Counted from the stretch's first letter, positions 8,250-17,133 are shown. The stretch: DNA of 64,000 nt from UBA935 sp031556725 (GCA_031556725.1 JAVBSL010000011.1:1-64000); one strand, 5' to 3'. Notes: generated from the letters alone by a model not told the origin. Made by a program: numbers and translations.

Positions 8250-10040
8250 ATGGTTTCATTATTAGCAATAGGTATTCAGAATAGTAATAGAGAAAAAATA
8301 GAATGTGCATTTAAAGATGCTGAAAATATCTATAAAACATTTGAGATTGTACTGAAAAGGGAATTTAAGAAATATTGTAGCATTTGTGTTAAGGATATCA
8401 ATGAGTTAGGACTTATGAATATATTATCACTAATTCAAAATTCACTTGATGAAAATGATATTTTTGTTTTTTATTTTAGTGGACATGGCACTAATGAAGC
8501 TAATGGTCATTTAAAGTTGGTTTTAAATGATAAAGAGTATTCTTTTTCTCAAATTGTAACGTTATTAGGTCAATTTAGTGGGAAAGTAGTTATTATTCTT
8601 GACTGTTGTTATTCAGCAACGGGAATCTGTGAAATTAATAGAGACAATGTATACTGTGATAAAAACATTTCACTAATAGCATCTAATAGTGCAGTAGAAT
8701 CAGCAGATTTTGTAAATAAAGGGAGTATATTTACAAATAATTTTTGCAAGGCAATTATGAGATTATATCATAAAAATAGCACTATTACTTTAAAAAATAT
8801 AATTGATGAAGCGTCTTTATCATATGATAAAAAATGCTATATCGTAATTGGTGGCGGAGATGCAGATGTGGTTTTAAGTAATAGTAAAGAAGATTTTACG
8901 TATGATATTGATAAAATATTATTTAAATTAAAGAAATCAAATTATGATATTCGCGAAATGCTGTGGTACTCTATTGATGGACTAACAGATGGTACTAAAT
9001 ATGATCTTTTTCAAAAACTGGTGAAATCAAAAGAATATGGGTATTTATTGGGAGATTCATCTTGGCGTGTAAGAAGAGCATTGGGAAGTACCTTTGGTTC
9101 TGTTTATGATATAGAAGTGAAAAAAAAGATAGTGGAACAATTATTGGAATCGGATAATTGGACACAGCGTTGTGTTGGGTATATTGCATCAAGAAAAAAA
9201 ATATGGGAAAAAGTTTTTATTAAAATGAAAGATGATATTGATAATAAAAATAATCCTATGGATATTGTATGGCTAGGAGCCTTATATCTGTCCCAAAACT
9301 TGGGTGGTTTTGAGTATGAGGAAAAGGAGATATTTAACTCAAATCTAACAGAATCAATATGGGGAGCTATAGAGATATGGAAGTTTTTTTTAAAAGAGAT
9401 TAATACTAGAGAAAAATTGATTATATTTAAAGATAATTTAGATGAAAATATTTATCAAGAATTATGCTTGCATTTATTTTTTACGGAAGAGGTTATTGAA
9501 ATTGACTTTAAGCAATATAATCCATTGATTCAGAAATATCAGAAACAATTTAAACAATTGTATAAGGCTAAGAAGAGGGGACCAACCCAAGTAAGTAGCG
9601 AAAACAAATGGATTTGGTCTATGATATATGGTAATTGGCGAGATCAAGTAGACTTGCATAAAGAGATGGAAGATATTTTAAATAATTTAAGAACTAAAGA
9701 ATATGAGGAGTTTTTTCAAGTAGTACAGTATATTCCTTCGGTTGAGATAAAAATGGCAATCATAGATTACTTTATTATGGATAATACTCTTAATCAGCAT
9801 GGGGAATATATCAAATGGGCATTTGAAGAAGAGCATCCTTGGATATTTAGAACGGCATTGCCCTTATTTAAAGATAATTTAGTAAAAGAAATTAAGTTTA
9901 ACAGATACATATATCCAGGTGCATTTGATGTTCTTATTGAATGTAAAAAAATTAAGACAAAAGTTAATATTGATTTTAATTACGATGATTTAACAAAATT
10001 AGAAGCCGTGGCATTAAAGACTGCTTTAGAAAATGAATGA
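8250..10040 (+). CDS. caspase-like (C14) protease with helical repeat tail (cassette gene 4)
   Basis: This 596-aa protein starts with a caspase-fold domain. The catalytic His is in VFYFSGHG (His79) and the catalytic Cys in VVIILDCCYSATG (Cys119/120, the metacaspase DCC(Y/H)S pattern), each after a hydrophobic strand; the domain ends near residue 210. The remaining ~380 residues are alpha-helical with HEAT-like units (WRVRRALGSTF, then DNWTQRCVGYIASRK), suited to protein binding. No transmembrane segment is visible. The role inferred from the family is a suicide or signal-activated protease in an abortive response. AGAGGA precedes the start, and the composition is AT-rich like the three genes before it. 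No terminator is evident after it. Confidence 0.85.
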   Translation: MVSLLAIGIQNSNREKIECAFKDAENIYKTFEIVLKREFKKYCSICVKDINELGLMNILSLIQNSLDENDIFVFYFSGHGTNEANGHLKLVLNDKEYSFSQIVTLLGQFSGKVVIILDCCYSATGICEINRDNVYCDKNISLIASNSAVESADFVNKGSIFTNNFCKAIMRLYHKNSTITLKNIIDEASLSYDKKCYIVIGGGDADVVLSNSKEDFTYDIDKILFKLKKSNYDIREMLWYSIDGLTDGTKYDLFQKLVKSKEYGYLLGDSSWRVRRALGSTFGSVYDIEVKKKIVEQLLESDNWTQRCVGYIASRKKIWEKVFIKMKDDIDNKNNPMDIVWLGALYLSQNLGGFEYEEKEIFNSNLTESIWGAIEIWKFFLKEINTREKLIIFKDNLDENIYQELCLHLFFTEEVIEIDFKQYNPLIQKYQKQFKQLYKAKKRGPTQVSSENKWIWSMIYGNWRDQVDLHKEMEDILNNLRTKEYEEFFQVVQYIPSVEIKMAIIDYFIMDNTLNQHGEYIKWAFEEEHPWIFRTALPLFKDNLVKEIKFNRYIYPGAFDVLIECKKIKTKVNIDFNYDDLTKLEAVALKTALENE

Positions 10041-10136
10041 TTTTGGATTATATTTACAGAGACAAACGAGATATGTTTTGATAAAATTAAGTGATATATC
10101 CGAAGGAATACCGATTAAGGGTGAGGGGGTGACTGC

Positions 10137-10577
10137 ATGGATATAAAAGTAAATCAGATAAATCAAAGTATGCCGGTTGAACAGAAAGCTCCTGTGCAGC
10201 CATCCGATGGTACTTTTAAGTTTACCCTTGCCAGCCAGATCGAAGAGAGTGAACTGCAGGCAAAGCTTAACACCATGATGGAAGAAATCACTGCTCAGGG
10301 TGAGAAGCTGGCTAAAAAAAGGGATATTAAAGACATGAAGCGTTACCGGGGACTGATTAAAGAGTTTATGAATGAAATTGTCAGCCGGTCACATGAATTT
10401 ACCAGAGAGAATTATCTGGACAGACGGGGCCGTCACAGGGTATACGGAATTATCCGCCTGGTAGATGAGAACTTGGATGAGCTGGCCAGGGAGTTGGTTA
10501 AGGATGAACAGGATCATTTGAGTATTCTCGGTAAAATAGGGGAAATCAGAGGTCTGTTGTTGGATATTTTTACTTAG
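10137..10577 (+). CDS. yaaR: YaaR family protein (DUF327)
   Basis: This 146-aa helical protein of unknown function always sits in this Firmicutes gene block. It contains the family stretch MKRYRGLIKEFMNEIV and ENYLDRRGRHRVYGIIRLVDENLDELA. Ribosome binding site GGTGAGGGGGTG. It is 13 nt from holB. The 96-nt gap upstream, after the cassette, must hold the promoter for the downstream block unless that is read through from upstream. Confidence 0.92.
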   Translation: MDIKVNQINQSMPVEQKAPVQPSDGTFKFTLASQIEESELQAKLNTMMEEITAQGEKLAKKRDIKDMKRYRGLIKEFMNEIVSRSHEFTRENYLDRRGRHRVYGIIRLVDENLDELARELVKDEQDHLSILGKIGEIRGLLLDIFT

Positions 10578-10590
10578 GAGGGGTTACACC

Positions 10591-11586
10591 ATGGCAAAAT
10601 TTGTAGATATTATTGGACAAGAGCAGTTAATCGAGCATATGCAGAATGCCATAAAACTGGACAAGGTATCCCACGCTTATATTATTAACGGTGAGCGTGC
10701 TGCCGGAAAGGAGTTTATAGCAAAGATTTTTTCCATGTCCCTGCAATGCGAAAACCGTCAGGGTATGGAACCCTGCCAGGAATGTCATTCCTGTAAGCAG
10801 GCACTGGGAAATAATCACCCGGATATTATTTTTCTTTCTCATGAAAAGCCGAATACCATCGGCGTAGAGGATATCCGCAGTCAGATTAATTCGGATGTGG
10901 CGATTAAGCCATATAGCGGAGCAAAGAAAATCTATATTATCAGTGAAGCGGAAAAGATGACCGTGCAGGCTCAGAATGCCCTTTTGAAAACATTGGAAGA
11001 GCCGCCGGCATATGCGGTAATCATTCTCCTTACCACTAACGTAGATTCATTACTGCAGACTATTCTGAGCAGGTGTGTTTTATTGAATATGAAGCCGGTA
11101 GAGGATAAAAAGGTCAAAAGATATCTGATGGAAAATATGCAGATTCCGGATTATAAAGCGGATATCTGTGTTGCCTTTGCCAGAGGAAATGTAGGAAAGG
11201 CCCGCTTATTAGCTGCCAGTGAGGAATTTGAGAAGGTCAAGGATGAAGCCATAACGCTGCTTAAAAATATCGGCGATATGGATATCAATGAGATCATCAT
11301 GGCAATCAAAAAAATCAATGAATATAAGTTTGAAGTCAGTGATTATCTGGACATTCTTTCGATATGGTATCGGGATGTTTTACTGTTTAAGGCAACCAGA
11401 GATGTAAATCACTTGATTTTTAAAGAGGAATTGCAGTATATTAAGAGGGTGGCTGATACCTTTGCATACGAAGGAATCGAAGAAGTGATCGATGCATTGG
11501 AAAAAGCCAAGGCACGTCTCCATGCCAATGTAAACTTTGAATTAACCATGGAACTGCTGTTGTTAACAATAAAGGAAAATGAGTGA
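10591..11586 (+). CDS. holB: DNA polymerase III subunit delta'
   Basis: This 331-aa clamp-loader subunit has the AAA+ features INGERAAGKEFIAKIF, a degenerate P-loop (delta' does not hydrolyse ATP), the zinc-binding four-Cys motif C-x8-C-x2-C-x2-C (from CENRQ to CHSCKQ), ALLKTLEEPP and sensor-1-like TILSRC. It loads the beta sliding clamp. Its last codons overlap the alternative upstream start of yaaT. Confidence 0.95.
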   Translation: MAKFVDIIGQEQLIEHMQNAIKLDKVSHAYIINGERAAGKEFIAKIFSMSLQCENRQGMEPCQECHSCKQALGNNHPDIIFLSHEKPNTIGVEDIRSQINSDVAIKPYSGAKKIYIISEAEKMTVQAQNALLKTLEEPPAYAVIILLTTNVDSLLQTILSRCVLLNMKPVEDKKVKRYLMENMQIPDYKADICVAFARGNVGKARLLAASEEFEKVKDEAITLLKNIGDMDINEIIMAIKKINEYKFEVSDYLDILSIWYRDVLLFKATRDVNHLIFKEELQYIKRVADTFAYEGIEEVIDALEKAKARLHANVNFELTMELLLLTIKENE

Positions 11587-11599
11587 GGTTGATAGATTT

Positions 11600-12514
11600 A
11601 TGACAAAAGTAATCGGAGTGCGTTTTAGAACAGCGGGTAAAATTTATTTTTTTGATCCCCTAAAATTTGAAATAAAAAGAGGCGATCATGTTATTGTAGA
11701 AACCGCCCGTGGGGTGGAGTACGGTACGGTGGTAGGTGATCCCAGGGAAGTCGAAGATAAAAAGGTAGTACAGCCCTTAAAACCGGTTTTGCGGATTGCC
11801 ACAGCCAAGGATGATGAGCAGGAAAAAGCAAACAGACAGCGGGAAAAGGAAGCTTTTAAGGTTTGTCTGGAAAAAATCAAAAAGCATGAGCTGGACATGA
11901 AACTGATTGATGCGGAATATACATTTGATAATAATAAGGTACTGTTTTATTTTACTGCGGACGGACGGATTGATTTTCGTGAACTGGTAAAAGATTTGGC
12001 GGCAGTGTTTAAGACCAGAATTGAACTGCGGCAGATTGGTGTCCGGGATGAAACAAAGATCGTGGGCGGTATCGGTATCTGCGGACGGGCGCTGTGCTGT
12101 AATACCCATCTTTCAGAATTTGTTCCCGTATCCATCAAGATGGCAAAGGAACAGAATCTCTCCCTCAATCCCACCAAGATTTCCGGGGTGTGCGGCAGAT
12201 TGATGTGCTGCCTGAAGCATGAGGAAGAAACCTACGAATACCTTAACCGCCGTCTGCCCAATGTGGGAGATTATGTAACAACGGATAACGGCTTAAAAGG
12301 CGAGGTGTCAAGTGTAAATGTACTGCGTCAGTTGGTAAAGGTTATCGTTGATATGGGAGATGAAAAAGAAATTCAAGAGTTTAAGGTGGACCAGCTTAAG
12401 TTTAAGCGGAAACACAGAAATGCCAGGATGGAGTTGTCTGCTCAAGAATTAAAAGAATTGGAAAAATTAGAGAAACAGGAAAAACGGGAAGGGTCAAAGC
12501 TGGATGACAATTAA
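11600..12514 (+). CDS. yaaT: YaaT/RicT PSP1-domain regulatory protein
   Basis: This ~304-aa PSP1 family protein has the conserved cysteines in GICGRALCCN and VCGRLMCC, which with partners YlbF and YmcA carry Fe-S clusters in Bacillus and act on RNase Y-dependent processing and on sporulation and competence. The family begins with (V)IGVRFRTAGKIYFFDP, so I prefer the ATG at 11600 (preceded by GAGTGAGG) over the in-frame ATG at 11579, which overlaps holB. The C-terminal ~40 residues are a charged helix. The 3' end overlaps trmN6 by 11 nt. Confidence 0.92.
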   Translation: MTKVIGVRFRTAGKIYFFDPLKFEIKRGDHVIVETARGVEYGTVVGDPREVEDKKVVQPLKPVLRIATAKDDEQEKANRQREKEAFKVCLEKIKKHELDMKLIDAEYTFDNNKVLFYFTADGRIDFRELVKDLAAVFKTRIELRQIGVRDETKIVGGIGICGRALCCNTHLSEFVPVSIKMAKEQNLSLNPTKISGVCGRLMCCLKHEEETYEYLNRRLPNVGDYVTTDNGLKGEVSSVNVLRQLVKVIVDMGDEKEIQEFKVDQLKFKRKHRNARMELSAQELKELEKLEKQEKREGSKLDDN

Positions 12515-13247
12515 TGTGCCCTTGAAGGAAACGGAAAGAGTGGATGATTTGCAAAGGTGCGGTTACCGGATTATTCAAGATCCCAGCCGGTTCTGCTTTG
12601 GTATGGATGCGGTGCTGCTTTCCGGATTTGCCAAAGCGGCTAAGGGCGACAAAGTACTGGATCTGGGAACCGGAACCGGTATTATTACCATCTTAATGGA
12701 AGCGAAGACTAAGGCGTCGCACTTCACCGGACTGGAGATTCAGCCTGACAGTGCCGACATGGCCAGACGCAGTGTGTTGATGAACGGGTTAGAAGAGAAA
12801 ATCACCATTGTGGAGGGTGACATTAAAGAAGCAGGAGGTCTGTTTGGCGCTGCTTCTTTTGACGTTATTACATCCAATCCGCCTTATATGACCGAACATC
12901 ATGGGTTACAGAATCCGGAAGCCCCTAAGGCGATTGCCAGGCATGAACTGCTTTGTACCCTGGAGGATGTGGTTGCGGTTACAGCCAGATTACTGCGGCC
13001 CGGCGGCAATTTTTATCTGGTCCACCGGCCTTTTCGCTTAGCAGAGATAATAGTGCTGCTTCACCAATATGGCCTTGAGCCTAAGCGAATGCAGCTGGTA
13101 TATCCATATGTGGACAAGGAGCCCAATATGGTGTTGCTGGAGGCGAATCGGGGGGGAAAGGCACGGATGACAGTAGAAAGACCTTTAATCGTATATCAGG
13201 AGCCCGGTGTATATACATCGGAAATATATGAGATTTATGGCTATTGA
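12504..13247 (+). CDS. trmN6: tRNA1(Val) (adenine37-N6)-methyltransferase
   Basis: This 247-aa class I SAM-dependent methyltransferase has motif I VLDLGTGTGIITILM, the acidic end of strand 2 (FTGLEIQPD) and the N6-adenine catalytic motif NPPYM. It matches Bacillus YabB. In Firmicutes it follows yaaT, as here with an 11-nt overlap. Confidence 0.92.
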   Translation: MTINVPLKETERVDDLQRCGYRIIQDPSRFCFGMDAVLLSGFAKAAKGDKVLDLGTGTGIITILMEAKTKASHFTGLEIQPDSADMARRSVLMNGLEEKITIVEGDIKEAGGLFGAASFDVITSNPPYMTEHHGLQNPEAPKAIARHELLCTLEDVVAVTARLLRPGGNFYLVHRPFRLAEIIVLLHQYGLEPKRMQLVYPYVDKEPNMVLLEANRGGKARMTVERPLIVYQEPGVYTSEIYEIYGY

Positions 13248-13264
13248 AGATGCGGAGGATTTGA

Positions 13265-14110
13265 ATGAGCGGAATACTTTATTTATGTGCAACACCGATC
13301 GGTAATTTGGCAGATATGACTTATCGGGTGCAGGAGACATTGAAGGAAGTGGATCTGATTGCTGCCGAAGACACCAGAAACAGTATCCGGCTTTTAAATC
13401 ATTTTGAAATAAAAACGCCGATGACCAGTTATCATGAATATAATAAGCTGGAAAAGGCAGACTATCTGATAGCCCAGCTACAGACCGGCAAGAATGTGGC
13501 TTTGATTACCGATGCGGGAACCCCGGCCATATCTGATCCCGGTGAAGAATTGGTAGCCAAGTGCCAGGAAGCGGGTATTACCGTAACCTCCCTTCCGGGT
13601 GCCTGTGCAGTGGTGACAGCACTAAGTTTGTCAGGACTTCCCACCCGCCGCTTTTGTTTTGAAGGTTTTCTGCCTTCCGATAAAAAGGAGAAAAAAGCTG
13701 TTTTATCCGAGCTGGCAGAAGAAAGCCGAACCATTGTCTTATATGAGGCCCCTCACAGATTGCGGAAAACGCTGGAGGAATTATATGAAGTGGTGGGAAA
13801 TCGAACGGTTACACTATGCCGGGAGCTTACTAAAAAGTTTGAAACGGTAACCACCATGACTTTGGAAGATGCTATCCGCTTCCACGAGGATAATGAACCC
13901 AGGGGTGAATATGTTCTTGTGCTGGAGGGGAAAAGTATTCAGCTAAAGCAAAAGGAAGAACAGGAAGCCTGGCAGGAAAAATCTCTGGAAGAACATATGG
14001 CATATTATGAAAATCAGGGCATTCCCAGAAAGGAAGCGATGAAATTGGTAGCCAGGGACCGGGGAATGGGGAAAAGAGAAGTATACCAGACTCTTCTTGA
14101 AAAATTTTAA
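13265..14110 (+). CDS. rsmI: 16S rRNA (cytidine1402-2'-O)-methyltransferase
   Basis: This 281-aa tetrapyrrole-methylase-fold enzyme (YraL/YabC) opens with GILYLCATPIGNLADMTYR, followed by AAEDTRNS, LITDAGTPAISDPG, LPGACAVVTAL and LYEAPHRL. It 2'-O-methylates C1402 of 16S rRNA together with RsmH. It is the last gene of the yaaR block. The fatty-acid operon promoter follows 8 nt after its stop. Confidence 0.96.
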   Translation: MSGILYLCATPIGNLADMTYRVQETLKEVDLIAAEDTRNSIRLLNHFEIKTPMTSYHEYNKLEKADYLIAQLQTGKNVALITDAGTPAISDPGEELVAKCQEAGITVTSLPGACAVVTALSLSGLPTRRFCFEGFLPSDKKEKKAVLSELAEESRTIVLYEAPHRLRKTLEELYEVVGNRTVTLCRELTKKFETVTTMTLEDAIRFHEDNEPRGEYVLVLEGKSIQLKQKEEQEAWQEKSLEEHMAYYENQGIPRKEAMKLVARDRGMGKREVYQTLLEKF

Positions 14111-14118
14111 GAATATGG

Positions 14119-14147
14119 TTGACAAACGGGGGAACAGATAATATACT
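14119..14147 (+). promoter_or_regulatory. sigma-A promoter of the fatty acid synthesis operon
   Basis: The -35 TTGACA (14119-14124), 17-bp spacer and -10 TATACT (14142-14147) lie 70 nt upstream of acpP. The -10 overlaps a TTTGA-N3-TCAAA palindrome, so the promoter is likely repressible. Confidence 0.85.
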
Positions 14148-14161
14148 TTGAATGTCAAAGT
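14145..14161 (+). promoter_or_regulatory. FabT-like operator 1
   Basis: ACTTTGAATGTCAAAGT is a perfect dyad (TTTGA-N3-TCAAA core) and agrees with the FabT box of lactic acid bacteria. It overlaps the -10 of the operon promoter, a position typical of repression. No FabT gene is visible in the window. Confidence 0.7.
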
Positions 14162-14216
14162 AATTGAAAAAGTAAATAAGCTGAACAAAATCAGCTAAAA
14201 ATAAAGGAGAAGAAAA

Positions 14217-14450
14217 ATGTTAGAAAGAGTAAAAGAAATTATTATTGAGCAGTTAAATCTGGAAGGAGTGGAGATTACCGAGGAATCATCCTTTAAGGAA
14301 GATCTGGGTGCAGACTCTTTAGACTTATTTGAATTGGTTATGGCTTTTGAAGAAGAATACGGTATTGAGATTCCTTCAGAAGATTTGGAGCAGATTACCA
14401 CTGTTGGTGCGGTAATCGAATATATGAAGAGCAAAGGCGTAGAGGCGTAA
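14217..14450 (+). CDS. acpP: acyl carrier protein
   Basis: This 77-aa acidic protein has the phosphopantetheine attachment serine in GADSLDLFELVM, followed by AFEEEYGIEIPSEDLE. It carries the growing acyl chain for the Fab enzymes encoded downstream. Ribosome binding site AAAGGAG. It is the first gene of the operon, 5 nt before fabK. Confidence 0.97.
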   Translation: MLERVKEIIIEQLNLEGVEITEESSFKEDLGADSLDLFELVMAFEEEYGIEIPSEDLEQITTVGAVIEYMKSKGVEA

Positions 14451-14455
14451 GCAGC

Positions 14456-15379
14456 ATGAAGACATTAATTACGGAGTTACTGGGAATTCAGTATCCCATT
14501 ATCCAGGGCGGTATGGCCTGGGTGGCCGAGTATCATCTTGCAGCAGCCGTATCAGAGGCCGGCGGTTTAGGCCTGATCGGCGCTGCCAGTGCACCCGCAG
14601 AAGTGGTCAGAGAGCAGATCAGAGAAGCGAAGAAGCTCACGGATAAGCCGGTAGGGGTCAATGTTATGCTTTTGAATCCCAATGCCGATGAGGTTGCCAG
14701 GGTAATTGTGGAAGAAGGCGTGAAGGTAGTTACTACCGGTGCCGGAAATCCCGCCAAATACATGGAGATGTGGAAAAATGCAGGCGTTAAAGTAATTCCG
14801 GTAGTGGCAAGCTGCGCACTTGCCAAGCTGATGGAGCGCGCCGGTGCCGATGCTGTTGTAGCAGAAGGCATGGAATCCGGCGGTCATATCGGCGATACCA
14901 CCACCATGGCACTGGTCCCCCAGGTAGTAGACGCTGTTTCCATTCCGGTTATCGCAGCCGGCGGGGTCGGTGACGGAAGAGGATTTGCCGCAGCTATGAT
15001 GCTGGGTGCACAGGGTGTTCAGATGGGAACCCGTTTTGTAGTTGCGAAGGAATCCATCGTGCATGAGGCGTATAAGCAAAAAGTAATAGCAGCTAAGGAT
15101 ATTGACTCAGAGGTTACCGGAAGGAGCACCGGGCATCCTGTTCGGGTGCTGCGCAATAAGATGACCAGAGAATATCTGAAAATGGAAAAGGAAGGTGCTT
15201 CCTTTGAAGAGCTGGAATTGATAACACTTGGTTCCCTGCGGAAAGCAGTGGTCGAAGGCGATGTGGTGAACGGTACATTAATGGCCGGTCAGATTGCCGG
15301 TTTGATTAAAAAGGAACAGACCTGCAGTGAAATATTGCAGGAGGTTATGGTGGAAGCAGAAAAGCTACTGAAAATGTAG
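14456..15379 (+). CDS. fabK: enoyl-[acyl-carrier-protein] reductase II (FMN)
   Basis: This 307-aa TIM-barrel flavoprotein has YPIIQGGMAWVAEYHLAAAVSEAGGLGLIG at its start (FMN-binding), GMESGGHIGDTTT, AAGGVGDGRGFAAAMMLGAQGVQMGTRF and the C-terminal tail usual for FabK. It performs the last reduction of each elongation cycle in place of FabI. The gene adjoins acpP and is followed by a second FabT-like box. Confidence 0.95.
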   Translation: MKTLITELLGIQYPIIQGGMAWVAEYHLAAAVSEAGGLGLIGAASAPAEVVREQIREAKKLTDKPVGVNVMLLNPNADEVARVIVEEGVKVVTTGAGNPAKYMEMWKNAGVKVIPVVASCALAKLMERAGADAVVAEGMESGGHIGDTTTMALVPQVVDAVSIPVIAAGGVGDGRGFAAAMMLGAQGVQMGTRFVVAKESIVHEAYKQKVIAAKDIDSEVTGRSTGHPVRVLRNKMTREYLKMEKEGASFEELELITLGSLRKAVVEGDVVNGTLMAGQIAGLIKKEQTCSEILQEVMVEAEKLLKM

Positions 15380-15398
15380 CCTTTCTTTTTCGGACAAT

Positions 15399-15415
15399 AC
15401 TTTGATATTCAAAAT
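15399..15415 (+). promoter_or_regulatory. FabT-like operator 2
   Basis: ACTTTGATATTCAAAAT carries the same TTTGA-N3-TCAAA core in the 63-nt gap between fabK and fabD. No clear sigma-A hexamers flank it, so it may serve an internal promoter or act as an auxiliary site for the operator upstream of acpP. Confidence 0.6.
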
Positions 15416-15442
15416 AAATAAGAACAGGTGGAACTTTAATAT

Positions 15443-16348
15443 ATGAGTAAGACAGCATTTATATTTCCCGGACAGGGAGCACAGTACATCGGAATGGGTA
15501 AGGATTTTTATGACAGCATTCCGGTTAGCCGGGAAATGTTTGATTTGGCAGGTGAAGCATCCGGATTGGATGTGGCAGAGCTTTGCTTTACGGAAAATGA
15601 AAAGCTGAATATTACCGAGTATACCCAGATCGCCATGTTGGCAGTGGAAGTGGCTATTTTAAAGGCGGTTGAGGAAAAAGGTATTAAAGCTGATGTGGCC
15701 GGCGGTTTAAGCCTTGGGGAATATGGTGCGTTAGCAGCAAGCGGAGCCATGACACCGGAGGATGTTTTTCGGGTAGTGCGTCAGAGAGGCATCTTTATGC
15801 AGGAAGCAGTTCCAACCGGCGGAGCGATGACCGCTGTTTTAGGATTGGACGGAGAAACGGTGCAGACCTGTGTGGAACAGGTAGAGGGTATGGTATCGGT
15901 TGCTAATTATAACTGTCCGGGTCAGATTGTCATTACCGGAGAAACAGGGGCAGTTGCGGCGGCAGCAGAAAAGTTAATGGCAGCCGGTGCGAAAAAATGC
16001 ATTCCGTTAAATGTCAGCGGTCCCTTTCACTCTCCCATGCTGGCCGGAGCCGGTGAAAAGCTGGGTGAAGTTTTAAAAGATGTAACTGTACAAGACATGG
16101 AGATTCCTTATATTGCCAATGTGACAGCTGATTATGTGACAGCAAAGGGCGAGGTTAAGGGTCTTTTGGAGCAGCAGGTGTCTTCCTCAGTGAAATGGCA
16201 GCAATCAGTAGAAAAAATGATTGCAGACGGTGTTACCACCTTCATTGAAATCGGACCGGGAAAGACTTTATCAGGATTTGTCCGTAAGATAAACAAAGAA
16301 GTTACCGTAATGAACATAGAAAAAGTGGAAGATTTGGCAAAGTTGTAA
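15443..16348 (+). CDS. fabD: malonyl-CoA:ACP transacylase
   Basis: This 301-aa enzyme has the FabD start AFIFPGQGAQYIGMGKDFY, the active-site serine in GLSLGEYGAL (family GHSLGEY; here Leu replaces the usual His before Ser), QRGIFMQEA with the Arg that binds the malonyl carboxylate, and the catalytic His in VSGPFHSPML. It transfers malonyl from CoA to ACP. Confidence 0.95.
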   Translation: MSKTAFIFPGQGAQYIGMGKDFYDSIPVSREMFDLAGEASGLDVAELCFTENEKLNITEYTQIAMLAVEVAILKAVEEKGIKADVAGGLSLGEYGALAASGAMTPEDVFRVVRQRGIFMQEAVPTGGAMTAVLGLDGETVQTCVEQVEGMVSVANYNCPGQIVITGETGAVAAAAEKLMAAGAKKCIPLNVSGPFHSPMLAGAGEKLGEVLKDVTVQDMEIPYIANVTADYVTAKGEVKGLLEQQVSSSVKWQQSVEKMIADGVTTFIEIGPGKTLSGFVRKINKEVTVMNIEKVEDLAKL

Positions 16349-16377
16349 AAGGATTTATAGTAGGAAGGGAAGAAAAA

Positions 16378-17118
16378 ATGTTAAATGGAAAAGTAGCATT
16401 GGTAACCGGTGCCAGCCGGGGGATCGGGCGTCAGATAGCCTTGACGCTTGCTGGATATGGGGCAGATATTATTGTAAATTATAACGGCTCGCAGGAAAAA
16501 GCCGAGGCAGTGGCAGCAGAAATCAGGGAACTGGGTCGAAAAGCGGCAGCGGTACAGTGTTCGGTTGCCGATTTTAATGCCTGCGGGGAAATGATTACCA
16601 CAATGTTAGCAGAGTTCGGACACATTGATATTTTGGTAAACAATGCCGGAATCACCAAAGATAATCTGGTGATGAAAATGACTGAAGAAGATTTCAGTCA
16701 GGTGATGGATACGAACCTGAAAGGTACTTTTAACACCATTAAGCATATGTATCGTCCTTTCCTGAAACAAAAAGGCGGACGGATCATTAACCTTTCTTCT
16801 GTTTCGGGGATTCTGGGTAATGCCGGTCAGGCGAATTATGCGGCATCAAAAGCCGGAGTGATCGGATTAACCAAAAGTATTGCCAGGGAGCTGGCCAGCC
16901 GGAATATTACCGTAAATGCAGTGGCACCTGGTTATATTGAAACGGACATGACCGAAGCCATGAGTGAACAGGCCAAAGAGGCAACCTTGTCACAGATTCC
17001 GCTGAAAAGAGTTGGAAAACCGGAGGATATCGCAGAAATGGTGGCTTTTCTGGCCAGTGAGAAAGCCTCTTATATTACCGGACAGGTGATTTCAGTAGAT
17101 GGCGGAATGTCAATGTAG
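16378..17118 (+). CDS. fabG: 3-oxoacyl-[acyl-carrier-protein] reductase
   Basis: This 246-aa short-chain dehydrogenase has the NADP-binding TGASRGIGRQIA, NNAG, the catalytic Ser (INLSSVSG), the Y-x3-K pair in NYAASKAG, and the terminal ITGQVISVDGGMSM. It reduces 3-ketoacyl-ACP. It lies within the fab operon, 29 nt after fabD and behind GGAAGGGAAG. Confidence 0.97.
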   Translation: MLNGKVALVTGASRGIGRQIALTLAGYGADIIVNYNGSQEKAEAVAAEIRELGRKAAAVQCSVADFNACGEMITTMLAEFGHIDILVNNAGITKDNLVMKMTEEDFSQVMDTNLKGTFNTIKHMYRPFLKQKGGRIINLSSVSGILGNAGQANYAASKAGVIGLTKSIARELASRNITVNAVAPGYIETDMTEAMSEQAKEATLSQIPLKRVGKPEDIAEMVAFLASEKASYITGQVISVDGGMSM

Positions 17119-17133
17119 AAAGGGTGATTGAAG

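Noticed and set aside
10033..10144. Short frame of ~36 codons overlapping the caspase stop and the yaaR start
   Set aside because: It overlaps both neighbours, lacks its own ribosome binding site and has no recognisable sequence.
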